From NCBI GenBank assembly GCA_030015575.1, contig JASDDO010000016.1, forward strand, positions 111,929,241 through 111,993,240: DNA of 64,000 nt. Reading direction: 5' to 3'. This DNA comes from Agapanthus africanus (lineage: Eukaryota > Streptophyta > Magnoliopsida > Asparagales > Amaryllidaceae). The translations under genes and the position numbers were made by a program. Each line of letters starts with the position of its first letter. Within the stretch, counting starts at the first letter, position 1. Positions 1-11,779 of the stretch are shown here, piece by piece. Under the pieces are notes generated by a model. That model searched no databases. It saw only the letters and a program-made list of their open reading frames with translations, and was not told the DNA's origin.

Positions 1-117
1 TACATACTTTCTTTTGAAATATAACCACGGTTCTCAAATTAAGAAATCTTATGAAAACAACATCTCAATGCATATAATCGTAAAGCATGATGTATGCAAA
101 TACATAACAGAAATGTG

Positions 118-274
118 AGCATATCCGTATATCATGCAACATGGAACAGTGATGTGACAATATCAGTATATCATGCGACATATCATAATGATGTGAGCAT
201 AGCATGTATACCATGCAACATAGAACAGTGATGTGACAATATCAGTATATCATGCGACATATCATAATGATGGG
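118..274. repeat. 78/79-bp tandem duplication inside LTR J
   Basis: Two adjacent units starting at 118 and 196 share the same order of words (AGCAT, CATGCAAC, GAACAGTGATGTGAC, TATCATGCGACATATC). They differ by a few bases and one indel. The duplication is absent from the equivalent region of LTR B, so it arose in J or its sub-lineage. Confidence 0.85.
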
Positions 275-302
275 GAAATTCTATTGTGTAAGTGACATAG
301 CA

Positions 303-368
303 ATTATCGATGATGAAGTGTGTGAGCCGACCAATCTGTGTAAGTGTAACATGCGCATCATCGATAAT
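303..368 (-). other. Conserved LTR stem-loop (J copy)
   Basis: A 13-bp perfect inverted repeat, ATTATCGATGATG (303-315) and CATCATCGATAAT (356-368), encloses a 40-nt loop. The same arms and a similar loop occur in LTR B, and a covarying version occurs in LTR C. Confidence 0.75.
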
Positions 369-1558
369 GGTGTTGGTGTACTAGCACAGGTATACGTAAT
401 GCAATGAGAATAACATGAACATAGCATAAAGTAAATCGTAGGCGCAATGCTATAAGCAAACGTATCTAATCTAACATCTACACACGAACCATACGATCAG
501 TTTTTAAAAGATGCGAATCCTAGTTTTGAAAGTGGGGGCTACGATGTTTTTAAGGAAAAGACACCATTTGAAAATCCGTAACGTCCCTCAAGGTATCTAT
601 TTAAGAGATGCATACGGTTCTTCAGTTTAGAAATATGTATAGTTCGGATGACACATTTACGTCGGCTATTTAGTCTTATAGTATCTGATACGACAATATC
701 ATCGAACATCATCCTAAAATCACGAGCGCGGATCATCCATCCGGTAACTCACATCGCGTACGGTAATTCTTCGTACGATGACATTTAACAAAAATAGGGA
801 TTTATCGACCTATACGACAATGAGGGTACGGATCTAGTCTCATACGGCATATCACTCATTATTCTCATATCCTGTTATTTTGCATAAATGTCATATCTTT
901 TTGTATATAACGTTCATAACATGCCACTATAAATCTTATATCAATCGTATCCGCTCATATCATCTTATCTCACCATATTGATATCTCAAATCTCGTCATC
1001 GTGTATTAATCATATCATATCACTTCTAACTATCCTTTTAACCATATCCCTAGTTTCCTAATATAGGTTTCCTTACCATATCCTATATATCAGTTTCCAT
1101 CAAAATTTGCGGGGGGGCTATACGCCATCCATCCGACTTCCCCGTAGATATAAATATACTCACCTGCGGAACTTCTTATTCAGCCATAGTCGATGTGCTC
1201 CGTCGTCTCGGAATCCACGCGAAGGTACCTACAATAAATACACAGTCGCAATGTTTATTAAAAATCAAGTCCGGAAAACCAATACGGCATACGGTGCGCT
1301 CATAGGTTAGAACCTATAGCCTACTCTTGCAAAAACCACCAAGCAACCCTCGTCGTTGACGTACAAACATCAAACGACCCAATACAATATCAAATACTAA
1401 AACCAAGAATTCCAAAATACGGAAAACATAACCAAAAACACTCCAATGTGCTCCCAGATTTCATCTCAGGTCAAAAGGGAAAAAACTAGCAAGTATAGGG
1501 AGTTGTATATGGAGTGTGTGAGCAACTGAACCAACCTAGACACCAAACACCAAAATTT

Positions 1559-1599
1559 GGCCGTCCACATTCACCTCAAAACCGGCCTGCTCGGCCAAA
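1559..1599 (-). repeat. GC-rich palindromic module, type III (J)
   Basis: This 41-nt block begins GGCCGTCCA and ends GCTCGGCCAAA; arms TTTGGCCG and CGGCCAAA (1556-1599) can pair. It occupies the place where LTR B carries a different palindrome (6590-6610). A block of the same length, with the same two ends and the same orientation, is in the leader of copia element H (61650-61690). Confidence 0.7.
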
Positions 1600-2644
1600 G
1601 GTGCTCCGTTGGGGTTCGTCTTCTCAGGATGGTCTTCTATTGGTCTAACTAGGTCTATGGTGTTGCTGGTTTTTCTCAGAAACTCCCCGAGTTACTCTAA
1701 ATTTCCTGTAGGCCACTAAAATGTCACAAAACCGACATGGGACCATGTCTAAGTTCGTATTTTGGGTTATATATTCATTTCCAGGTCTTGAATAAATCCC
1801 TAAGGTCTTAAAATACTCACTACACCTCAAGATTCCACAAAAACACCCAAACCCTTCTATTGAATTTTCCAAACATCACATACCTTAACCAAAGCACATT
1901 CTAAACTAAACTAGGGTGCAAGAAACTAAAACTAAACTAAATGAAAGAAGATATACCTCATTTCGGCAACTCATGAAATACCCTAGCTTCCCAAAGTCTT
2001 CAAAATCCAACTTTGATTAGTCCAAAGTGTTGTGGATGAGGTGGGGATCAACTTTAATGAAGAGGGTGTAGGGTTTTGATGAAGATTTTGAGATGGGTCA
2101 TGAGGGTAGAAGATGGAGGGAGCTTGAAGAAGAAGGAGTTGAGGAAAATAATGGGGAGGGAAAAGATGGCAGCCCTCTCTCTCTCTCTCTCCCTCTCTCT
2201 CTTATTCTCACCCTCTCAAGCCCATGCCACACACACTCTCTCTCCCCAATCATTCTCTTTTTAACCATTTTCTCTTTTTCTCACAATAATACACATAATA
2301 CCAATAAAACAACACAAATGCAACAACATGCAACAAAATGCAACATGACATGGTGTATTAGCCATGGAAAAATGTAGAAACACGGATTTGGCTTACTCGC
2401 GATTAGTAGTGTACTAATCAATTTTTATCCAAACTGCATATAATTAATTATAAAAATGCCAACTCCAATAAATATATTTTTAAATGAATAAATCATTTTA
2501 ATCTCCAATTATTTAACAAATATTGGTATATATTTATACCATTTTACAAAAACCCCAATTTCGCAAATCAGGTAGTTTTCGCGAAATATATTATTTTAAT
2601 ATTAAATTCCAAAAATAATATTTTATATTTTCTGAAATGTTACA

Positions 2645-2689
2645 TATGATGTGTTACTTGACAAATAATGAAGCATGGCTACTTGGTGA
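2645..2689. other. 45 bp of unassigned DNA between J and D
   Basis: This short AT-rich stretch separates the end of LTR J from the start of LTR D. I see no gene or motif in it. It may be the oldest target DNA visible in the window. Confidence 0.5.
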
Positions 2690-2749
2690 TGTTAGGAATA
2701 TGTATGCCCTAGAGGCCATTATTGTATGATATAGTAGATGCTTGGACGG

Positions 2750-2786
2750 ACACACACACACACACAAACATATATATATATATATA
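2750..2786. repeat. Compound (AC)n-(TA)n microsatellite in LTR D
   Basis: About nine AC units are followed by about nine TA units. The related LTR E has no such repeat at this position. Confidence 0.9.
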
Positions 2787-3151
2787 GGACTTTCTTGTTC
2801 GACATGATAGTATGCAATCTGATTGCTCTTTATCTTAACATTACACTAGTATTGTTATACTATCTCTCTGATACATGTTGATAAAGCCCTTAGGATGTTA
2901 GCTTGACTACTAGGACTATGATACAGATCATACTAGTGGGACTTGTGTATTCTACAAGCACATCCTTTAACATTTCCTAGTTGAGAGAGTATCGAGACAG
3001 GGCGTCTATGTTCCAGAGTAGACTAGTGTGTATGTTACTTGACCCTGTATGGGGCGATGGTTGATCCTATAACTATTGGTGTTTGACATCAAAGATTGTA
3101 CACATGTGCTCATTAGAAAATGGGTACACCGAACATGACTCACCGAGAACT

Positions 3152-3156
3152 CCTAG
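3152..3156. repeat. Target-site duplication of C, left copy (CCTAG)
   Basis: CCTAG directly precedes the left LTR end of C and is repeated at 52713-52717 directly after its right end. Joining the two flanks restores a continuous D-type LTR sequence. Confidence 0.9.
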
Positions 3157-5539
3157 TGTCACGACCCGAAATTGGTACGTGACGGCCCTAATACTACGCA
3201 ACGTCTATAGGCGTAACACAGTAAAAGAAAGCCAAAACCCAGAAATCTAAACCATTAAAAGACAAGATAAGATAAGAAACATTGTTTAAAAGTCTTTGAA
3301 ATCACAACCCAAATTCTTTAAAAGTCCAACTTTTCTTTCTTTAAAATTTTGGCAGCACCTCCTTTATAAAAACTAGCCCCAAAGATGGGTACAACATAAA
3401 TATAAATAAAGCATCCCCAAACGGTAGTAAAAACACGCCTAAAGGCGGAAAACAACCACCACAACAAATATACGATGCCGTAGCGAAGAAATAAAAGACG
3501 ATAGAAAGGAAACTGTATACAAGAAAACAAGTCACAAAATAATATATAATATCATCCTCACCAAGTCTCTAAGTCAACAAGAAAATAGTAGATGGAGAGT
3601 ACAAGGATACAGCGAATATACAATACAACAATACGGATAACCACAAAACCTACCTAAGCAAAACTGCACACTATGAGTTGAAGCGGTATCCGCAGCAAAA
3701 GATGATCAGATAGATGAATAGCCTGCCTCGACTACTCTGGGGAAACACCCTGCAAAACAACTGTGGCACAACGGGCTTGAGTTGCCAACTCGTGAATAGT
3801 AATTAACATATGCAGGTAATCGCAAGTATGCACGTACAGCGTGAATCTAACATATGCAATTAACAGCAATAAAAGGTCATATGAATGCAATAATCATGAA
3901 AAGTACACTAGCAGGTACAACTAATACATGACGCAATAATAATATGACAATCAGTATGCATTAATCATGCAATAATGATATGAAAATGTATATATGCAAC
4001 AATCACTACAGGTACAACTACACATGAAGCAATGCATATAAATAAAGGTATGTAAATGCAACAGTCATGAAAGGTACACTAACAGGTACTACTAATACAT
4101 GAAGCAGTGCATAAACAATAAATGTGGAGTATGGAATGAAATATGTCATTTTCACGGAATCCTGAAATCGTGGTGGGATCACAATCCATCAAGACAATCC
4201 AAATCTTAATTCCTCAAATCAGCCCCCAAATTTGCTCTCATATCATATAAGTCTCACAAATACTTAATGTACAATATCGAATAAATCTCATATATCCTGA
4301 ATTTACAAAATCAAGTAAATATCATATGTCCTAAATCCAATATCAAGTGAATCTCTTAGAACCTAGGTATATTTGCATGAATAAATATGATGAAGTATAT
4401 GGATTGATATGTATACATATATATTAGCATCCCATTCCATTAATATATACATATGTGCATATATAACAGCATCCCATTTCACTGTTATATATATCTAGGA
4501 GTAAAAATATCATGAAACCAATGTGTCAAGCATCGATACAGAAATGCAGATCTATCAGGTGTTGTCACTAAGACTGGCACCCTGATAGGTACGTATCATA
4601 CGCTATACCGAAAGCTCGAGTGCCTAGATCTGACCCTCGCCTTTCGACGTATCCAAACGTATATGACTCCCGTCGGTATCCCCATGACGACCGCCGAGTC
4701 ATAGGTAATGTCACCGGATGGTATGGTTCCCCTGACTGGCTCAATCGACAAGGTCCATCAATCATCTTGCCCCGAGGTACCTCCGGGCCCCACCTTGTAT
4801 CCTCATACGGCCTCAACGCCTCCTCGCAGGGGTATATATATATATACCAGAACCTATAAATCTCATGGTGGATGCAGAAATATCATATCAAGGAAAACCG
4901 GTTTTTCAAATAATGCATAATTTCATGAACTCCCGCGGTCCCCAAATCCAGAAAATATAATGAAAAATCCATAGCTCAATACGAAAAATCCATGAATATA
5001 ATATATGCAACATAAAACTGAAATGTAAGCATATAAAGGAAAAGCCGCTAATTAACTGCAACAAGTTAATATAAAATATCATGCGGTTCCTATTTTCTCC
5101 AATTCTAAATAATATCAGGTAAAGGTAAATATGTAGCTATAACTGATATATGTGTAAACATAAAGGTATGTAAGGTATATGTATCTACCTATAAGTAATG
5201 ATGTAATATACCCCCCTGGGTATAAGTGAAGTATGTGTGCAAGGTATACCTATAGCTATGTCATTAAGTGTGTATGTACCTATTGCTAATGGTACAATAT
5301 ACTATAGGTATACAGATAACTAGCATGTAAGTACGTCAAGGCATATGTGTAAGCATGTAGATATACAGGTATGCTATATGTCATATGCATAAGGAAATAT
5401 GAATCAATGTCTCAATGTCCCTAACCAAACAATATCATTTCTATATGTTGGTTGTGACATGGCAATTATTGACGGTGTGTGTGGCATACAATCAGTGCTC
5501 GTGCAACATGAGTCGTCAATAATCAGTGCAGTGTCCTAA
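3157..5539 (-). mobile_element. C 3' LTR, outer segment
   Basis: It aligns with 48860-51302 of the right LTR, with a few percent mismatches. It stops exactly where the TGTAACG start of LTR B begins at 5540. The remainder of this LTR resumes at 33559 after the N gap. No gene is present; the ORF at 3318-3530 also occurs in the other LTR copy at 49020-49232 simply because both are LTR. Confidence 0.9.
5465..5523 (-). other. Conserved LTR stem-loop (C copy)
   Basis: Arms ATTATTGACG (5465-5474) and CGTCAATAAT (5514-5523) pair perfectly over 10 bp. Compared with the B and J arms, two base pairs differ on both sides (C-G to T-A and T-A to C-G). The loop shares the ATGTT-CAC words on the minus strand. 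The right LTR copy (about 51228-51286) has partly lost pairing. Confidence 0.75.
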
Positions 5540-6589
5540 TGTAACGTTTCAGAAAATATAAAATATTATTTTTGGAATTTAATATTAAAATAATATTTTT
5601 CCCGAAAACTGCCGATTTGCGAAATTGGGGTTTTCGGAAAAAGGTATAAATATATACCAATAATTTTTAAATAAATGGAAATTAAAATGATTTATTCATT
5701 TAAATATATAATTAAAGGATTTGGCATTTTTAAAATTTATTTTAAACAGTTTTGATAAAAACCCGATTAGTGCACTGCTAATCGCGATTAAGCCAAATCC
5801 GCATTTCTACAGTTTTCCATGGTTAGCGCACCATGACATATTTCATTTTGTTACATCTTTCATTTCTTTTGTGTTATGGCGTATTGGTGGAGAGAAAAGA
5901 AATGATTAAAGGAAAAGTCAATAGAGATATAATGATTAGGTTAGGTGAGCTTTGGAGAGAGAAAGAGAGTGTGAATTAGTGAGAGAGAAGGGGGGGCTGC
6001 TGCCCATTCTTTTTCCCCCATCTTTATTTTTGAAATCCTTCATCTCTACAACTCCACAACCCTCCACAAAAATCCCTAGATCTATCTCCAACCATGCCCC
6101 AAAACTCTACACTCCCTTCACAAAACTTTATCCCCTCTTCAACATCTACACGATGGACCGAGCAAAATGTGATTTTGAAGACGTTGGGAAGTTAGTGCTG
6201 CCTAGAGTGGACTAGATGAGGTATAATTTCTTCCCTTTAGATTAGTTTTGTGAGATATCATGTTTAGATGTCGTTTTGTGAAGATTAGTGGACATTAGGA
6301 AACCCTAGTGAATGATTGAGTGTTGGTTTGAATTGGGTGATATCTAGTAGCTGTTAACTGAACTTAGGTGCTGTTTAGTGACCTGGACCAGACCCTAGAA
6401 ACCCCAAAACACGGATTTAGAAACCTGACATCGGATAAATGTGTGATCTGTGAAGGTATTTTGGAATCTGGAGCAACCCGGGGACACTAGAAATTATTTT
6501 GGAATTACTCGGAGTCGTGCAGGCACCTAGGAAGCTACCACTGAGACCCGAGCCCCTAATTCAAACCTACGGCCGCAGATTTAATCATT

Positions 6590-6610
6590 CTGGCCGCAAT
6601 TTGCGGCCAG
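6590..6610. repeat. GC-rich palindrome, type II (B 5' LTR)
   Basis: CTGGCCGCAA and TTGCGGCCAG pair as 10-bp arms around one base. The same palindrome is in LTR C (51855-51875). A mutated copy is in the B 3' LTR near 25450. It lies about 1.05 kb into the LTR in a region that is otherwise AT-rich. Confidence 0.85.
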
Positions 6611-7654
6611 AGTAGGATGGAATGGTTCCAGATTTGGTCCATGGCTCCTTTTGCACTAAATTTGACCCCTCCTATATGTAGTTTTGGCTAATTGTCATCT
6701 GGGGAAAATCTGGGAGCATTTGGGTGTGTTTTAGGCGATATTTTCCATATTTTTAAATGCACTTTCTTGATATTTGGATTTGTATTTGGTTGTCGGGTGT
6801 TCGTACATCGAAAACAGGGGTTGTTTGATTGATTTGCACGGTTAGGCCATAGGTCCTAACCTGTGAGCACACTGTGCACTGTATCGGTTTTCTGCATCGA
6901 TTTTAATACGTATTGCAATTGGTTATTATTGTAGGTACCCTCGCATGGATTCCGAGGCGAAGAAGCATGGCGTCATCGATTTGGGCGAGCGAAGACAGGT
7001 GAGTAGATCTATATCTACCGGGGAAGTCGGGTGGATGGCGTATATCACCCTCGCAAACTTCTGATGGAAACCGATTTATAGAGTATGGTTAGGAAACCTA
7101 GATTAGGAAACTGGGGTTAGAATATAGATAGCTATGTAGTCACATTAGAAACTAGAGGTTAGTTAAGTGTGATATGCTACTACTACCCTAGGATGATGTT
7201 TAGCGATATTACCGCTTAAGGTTCTGTAGGACTAGATAGTCGATGTAGATGCGTCATCCGAACCATACCTTTTTCTAAACTAAAGAATCGTATGTATCTT
7301 TTAAATGTATAACTTGAGGGATGTTACGGTTTTTCAAATGATATCTTTTCCTTAAAAGCACCGTAACCCATGTTTCCAAAACTACGATGCACTTCTTTAA
7401 AAATCTGATTGTATGGTTCGGAAGTGTTTGTTAGTTTAGATACTTATACATAGTAGAGATAGCATGTTTATGTAAATTCGACATGATATGAGATATAAAT
7501 GCGATGAAAGAATACAAGACGAATTTGATGATATGATGAGATGATGATTTGATGTGATGGTATACGGATGCGAGTCGATCGAGATGATTTATACCCTGCC
7601 GGTCCCCTGATATGAGATTATTGCAGATGCGACCCGGGACATAGGTATATAGGG

Positions 7655-7655
<1 letters not shown>

Positions 7656-7693
<38 letters not shown>
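7656..7693. repeat. (TA)19 microsatellite in B 5' LTR
   Basis: An uninterrupted TA tract of 38 nt. The matching site in the 3' LTR (26505-26518) has only 14 nt, so it changed length after B inserted. Confidence 0.95.
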
Positions 7694-7699
<6 letters not shown>

Positions 7700-8032
7700 T
7701 GTGAATCATGGATGATAGGCCGTATGTGATATTAGGTCGTAACCTCATTTGTCTTATAGGATGATAGGATCCCTATTAGCTTAATGCCGCCGCACGATGA
7801 TATTCTGTGCGTGATGAGTTGACTTGATGATTGATCCTTACCCTTGACTAGAGGTTGTTGTACGATGGATTATACCGTACGCGATGTTTTTGGGCTAGAT
7901 GCCGATTGATAGATTCACCGACTCGGACATATGATAGTTATGTATACCTTATAGCTGTTAGCTGATGATTTACTTGCTGCATTCATGATATTATTATTGC
8001 ATCGCATATACCTGTGATAGTACACCTGCACC

Positions 8033-8098
8033 ATTATCGATGATGCGTATGTTACACGTACACATATTTGCCGGCTCACGCACTTCATCATCGATAAT
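8033..8098 (+). other. Conserved LTR stem-loop (B 5' LTR copy)
   Basis: ATTATCGATGATG (8033-8045) pairs with CATCATCGATAAT (8086-8098) over 13 bp with a 40-nt loop. The B 3' LTR copy is at 26858-26923, and both arms are intact there too. Confidence 0.8.
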
Positions 8099-8135
8099 TG
8101 CCATGTCTCAACACAGTAGAGTTGTTGCATCATGA

Positions 8136-8270
8136 CATATACATAGATACATTCATACTTGCGGATATACACATTCGTATATCCATATTGGTGTACATAT
8201 ACCTTGATACACCCATACTTGTGCACATACATGGTACATCTATACTTGTGTATATTCATATTGTACCTAT
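8136..8270 (+). repeat. Degenerate ~30-bp tandem repeat in B 5' LTR
   Basis: Successive units share words such as CATACTTG, CATATACC and ACATTC. The 3' LTR counterpart (about 26955-27125) carries roughly one extra unit of ~32 bp, suggesting slippage. Confidence 0.65.
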
Positions 8271-10029
8271 ATAGATAACTGGTTTTATTGGGAAATTGGG
8301 AACCACAAGTCATATTTTAAAAACTGGAATCATTTTAAAAGAGCGGTTTTCCCCTTAATGTGATATTCCATATTGCATGATACACGGATATGCTCGCATT
8401 TCTTTTTACATGTTGCATACATCGTGATCTTTTATTTTACGCATTGAGATATGCTGTTTTCATGAGATTTCTGGATTTGAGAACCGTGCATATTTCAAAT
8501 GAGATTATGTGTTGTTTTAAAAACCCGGTTTCTCTTGATATGATATTTCAGTGCGTCCACCATGTGTTTTCTCGGTTCTGAGAGTGGCATGTGAAACCCG
8601 ATTCGAGGAGTGGTAGGCACCGTCTGCGGATACATGGTGGACCCGGTGAGGTACCCCGGGGCAAGAAGACTCGTATATGTTAGACGGTGAGCCCGGCAGG
8701 GGGAGCACTACCTACCGGTGATAGTATGTAGACTCGGCGGTTATCCGGAGGATACCGACCGGAGTAGCGAGATGGATATGAGGGCCGACCAGGGAGTGCG
8801 GCGCCTGAGGGCCGATCTGAGGATGCGGCGCCTGAGATATATGAGGATTTACGTGCCGATGCTTGGCACGGTTTTCATGATGATTTCGAGTGTCGATGCT
8901 GGGCACTCAGGTTCCATGATTTGATGTGTCGGGAGGGACACCGTTGATATATATATCCTTATACTTTCATGCACACTCTTTTATGATATTTACATGCATG
9001 ATATTGTTGCGTCAGTGGTTGACGCGTGGATTAGATCCATATACATACATACATACACTGACGTTACTATGGGAGATTATACACATGTTTATAGACATTG
9101 ATTCATGGGTGGACAAGATCCACATATCTGCATACCTTGATTATGGTTGGACGATACCCATATACACACATCTATTATTACTGTTGGATGTTATCCGCAT
9201 GCACTTAGGTAGTGACGACCTTGTTGGCACATATACGACCCGGTCACCCTAGATATCATAGTATTACCTGTATGATATAGTTGACCTAGGAGTCGTTGTT
9301 TATTCGATTTCTACTTGTAGATATATTTCTATTCACGAGTCGGCAACTCACCCTCGTTGTGCCACAGTTCTTGCAGGTTAACCGCTTGGATCAGTAGCGG
9401 CTTCGCTGGCATACAGTTCCATTCGAGTGTTTTGCATTGGTAGGTGGGGCATTTGTATCGTACCCACTCTTGTATTATATTTCATATTGTATCTAGTTAA
9501 CTCCATCAATCAATCAAAATTAGAATTTGTATAAGTAATGAGACTTAGTGAGACTTGTAGTTGCGAGATTTGAGCGATGGGTTTTACATTCGCTTTTGGG
9601 GTTATATTTGCTCATTTCATTATCTTTTGTGGTGAACTTCGCCGTTGGGCGTCGTATAATTATTTATACTGTTTTGCATGATTATGATCCACCGTTTGGC
9701 GAAGAGCTAGCTCCCGATTGGGGATGCCATTATTCTTGTTATGTATTTGTGGTTTTAGATCAAAATATACAAAGGAGGTGCTGCCGAAATTTTTTAAAAG
9801 ACGAAACATGTTTTCAAATTGGTAAATTTCACTTGGATCATTCATGTTCCTTTTCTATGCATTAAGAAAACTTGTTTTCATTATACCCTTATTTCAAAAC
9901 CTCACCTCCTTTATTTTTTCTAAAAGGTTTAGATTTCTGGGTTTCAGCTTACTTGAATTCCGTTACGCCTTTAGACGTTGCGTGATTCAAGTGCTAGTCA
10001 CGAGCCAATATTTTGGGTCGTGACAAAGT

Positions 10030-10041
10030 TGGTATCAGAGC
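10030..10041 (+). other. B primer-binding site (tRNA-iMet)
   Basis: TGGTATCAGAGC lies four bases after the LTR end. It is the standard plant sequence complementary to the 3' end of initiator tRNA-Met. Confidence 0.93.
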
Positions 10042-11276
10042 GCTAGGTTTAACCTTTGTTCGAGTCTATGTTTGACTATGCGGAGTCTAGGGCGGGTATG
10101 TATTTCGGAACCTAGGCTTGACCTTACAGAACTTAGACTTGAACGGGGGGTATTAGACCCGAACTTTCGTTTCATAGGCTGACCCTGATTGATGAAGTAC
10201 GTAGCTTGAGTAGAGTAACGTACCGTACGTATGTTCCACGGCATATTTACGATACGATACTCCACTTAAGAAACCTTAGGATATACATATTTTTGAGACC
10301 AGTGATTCTCTTATATCCATGATTATACATCCATTAGAGATCCTCGATTCTATTTGTTTCCATGATCATACTTTCATTGATGCTGTTCCTTTTCATGATC
10401 ATGTATCCATTCTGGATTTGTCGTTTTCTTTCTTTCCATTGATCTGCTCTCTTAGATACTCGATTGAGGTTCCTGTCACCATTGTTTGGGCGCAGTTTGA
10501 GCTGCTGCTAGTGTTACGGTCAGGGCGATCTCGTCCGGTACGAGGGCCGACCATTGTGTTTTCTGGTGACATGGGAACGTCTCGAGTTAGCATTGATGAT
10601 TGTGACCTCTTGTGGAGGCGAGTGCTCGGTTTTATATCGGATGATCGGGCCATTGTTAGAGCTGCCAGTTGCGAGAGGACTGTTGATGTACAATATACCT
10701 CGAAGATGTTGATGTCGCCTACCGTGCAGACAGATGACCCAGTTGTTGCTGAGATTGATAGGATATCGCTTCCGGAGCTTACGAGCTGAGATCGTCGGAG
10801 CTTCCAGGAAGATATGGGACAGATGATAGCTAGTCTACCCCGATTTGAGAGACGAAGGTGATTCGTCCGATTTATGCGCCGGAGCAGGCCCAGTTGAGTT
10901 GAAGATTTCCAGTGTGGAGAGTCTTACTCGGATCTAGAGCAGACCGATTTAGAGATGACCGGCAATGTATCGCCTTTCCTGGAGGATTGAGGCGTTGTTC
11001 AGCGTACAAACGAATGAGCCAGTTGTTGCTGCAAATGACGAGGTATCGCCAGAGGTTTAAGCTACTGCAGCATAAGTATATACTTAGAGATATGATGGAA
11101 GGTTGCTAGCCACCCAAAGGTTAAGGACTAGGACATGTGGTTCGTTCGCTACCCGATGCGAGGTCATCAGATAGATTGATTCCAGCTAGAGACGACTTCA
11201 CGTAGATTCGTTGAGAGTCGATAGAGACGATCGAATGTCAGGAAACCATATTCCAAGTTTAAAGTATTCAGAAAGA

Positions 11277-11430
11277 CGTGCAAGAAATTCTATGGACCCT
11301 CTAGAAGAATGAAACCCTAACTCGACATAATGACCGTGTGAAAGCCTTTGAACCTTAGGGTTTACGGCAGTTCCACGGTGCCATTAGTGAGGCTTGGGTT
11401 TGCCCCTCTACGGCTGGATCACTGATGCTG
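11277..11430 (+). repeat. Copia-leader-like block inside gypsy element B
   Basis: Words such as TGGACCCTCTAGAAGA, TTTGAACCTT-GGGTTT, CAGT-CC-CGGTG-CA and CTACGGCTGGA occur in the same order at 14522-14675 in copia E, and on the minus strand at about 61380-61225 in copia H. The block belongs to copia leaders in two cases and to gypsy B here. Confidence 0.7.
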
Positions 11431-11774
11431 TGGCATGTACTCGATACTATTAAACTGTACCCAAGATGTTGATCTCTTGAGGGATTATGAGGTTTTGACA
11501 TATCGATCGGATGGTTCGACATCATTCGGATATCTTGTGATGGGATACATTGCTTGGGAGACTCCGGATACGAGCATAGCCGTTGGAGCGCAGTCCTTGC
11601 AGCTACGAGAAGACCTGGACTAGGAGTGGTCATTTTGCGAACACCCAGAAGGCCAGGGTTCGGCATCGTCGACGAGATAGTTGACCTGGTTCGGATAGAA
11701 GACCTTACCCAGATGCGTTGTGAGTTGATCGAGGATGGACGAACATTGAGTATTCCTTCGATGGTTGGGACGAG

Positions 11775-11779
11775 TTTTC
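11775..11779. repeat. Target-site duplication of E, left copy (TTTTC)
   Basis: TTTTC precedes the LTR start at 11780 and is repeated at 22128-22132 right after the 3' LTR. Confidence 0.92.

Larger units (their letters stand above)
1..2644 (-). mobile_element. Element J: partial gypsy LTR, B family
   Basis: Read on the minus strand, this stretch matches the first ~2.9 kb of the B-family LTR at 5540-8490, including the LTR start (reverse complement of 2629-2644, TGTAACATTTCAG) and the stem-loop at 303-368. The left part lies outside the window. The bases to the right of 2644 are not a polypurine tract, so this is either the 5' LTR of an element extending leftwards or a solo LTR. It differs from B by many substitutions and by the GC-rich block at 1559-1599. 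No gene is seen; the short ORFs here are not coding. Confidence 0.85.
2690..3156 (+). mobile_element. Element D: copia LTR, left part
   Basis: It starts TGTTAGGAATATGTATGCCC and aligns with the start of the LTR of copia element E (11780 onward). It breaks off at CTCCTAG, where element C begins, and resumes at 52713 after the duplicated CCTAG. An (AC)n(TA)n microsatellite lies at about 2750-2786. Whether D is a solo LTR or half of an element cannot be seen, because its far end is disrupted by H and leaves the window. Confidence 0.85.
5540..10025 (+). mobile_element. B 5' LTR (4.49 kb)
   Basis: The LTR begins TGTAACGTTTCAG and ends GGGTCGTGACA, three to four bases before the primer-binding site. 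It matches 24398-27491 over its first 3.1 kb with roughly 3% mismatch by eye. It contains a pyrimidine-rich tract (about 5990-6150), a GC palindrome (6590-6610), a (TA)n tract, the conserved stem-loop 8033-8098 and a degenerate tandem repeat (8136-8270). No coding function is supported; the short ORFs here are by-products. Such length is at the high end for plant LTRs. Confidence 0.92.
10026..11779 (+). pseudogene. B internal region, left part (gag-like N-terminus remnant)
   Basis: Around 10720-10830 the frame reads VQTDDPVVAEIDRI, which resembles the start of gag in element C (VQTDPPSTDSIARL, near 48560). I therefore infer a decayed gag N-terminus. No zinc knuckle, protease or RT is visible. 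A similar CCAGTTGTTGCTG word recurs near 11019, suggesting a short internal duplication. The block 11277-11430 matches copia leaders (see findings). The last ~330 bp are unrecognised. The ORF at 10319-10789 (156 codons) is open, but nothing supports a protein beyond the gag-like tail. The region ends at the E insertion. Confidence 0.5.

Noticed and set aside
2093..2377. Arginine/glutamate then serine/leucine-rich ORF in J
   Set aside because: It reads through a CT microsatellite in an LTR and is not kept in LTR B.
3318..3535. Hydrophobic ~70-residue ORF seen again at 49020-49237 and similar to part of 9548-9865
   Set aside because: These are the two LTRs of C and a related stretch of LTR B; conservation is explained by LTR duplication and no family signature is visible.
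5721..5909. ORF of 62 codons repeated at 24579-24767
   Set aside because: Both are the same place in the two B LTRs, so similarity is expected without coding function.
10319..10789. 156-codon ORF as a host gene
   Set aside because: It lies between the primer-binding site of B and a copia insertion; only a gag-like tail is recognisable and no other gene structure is seen.
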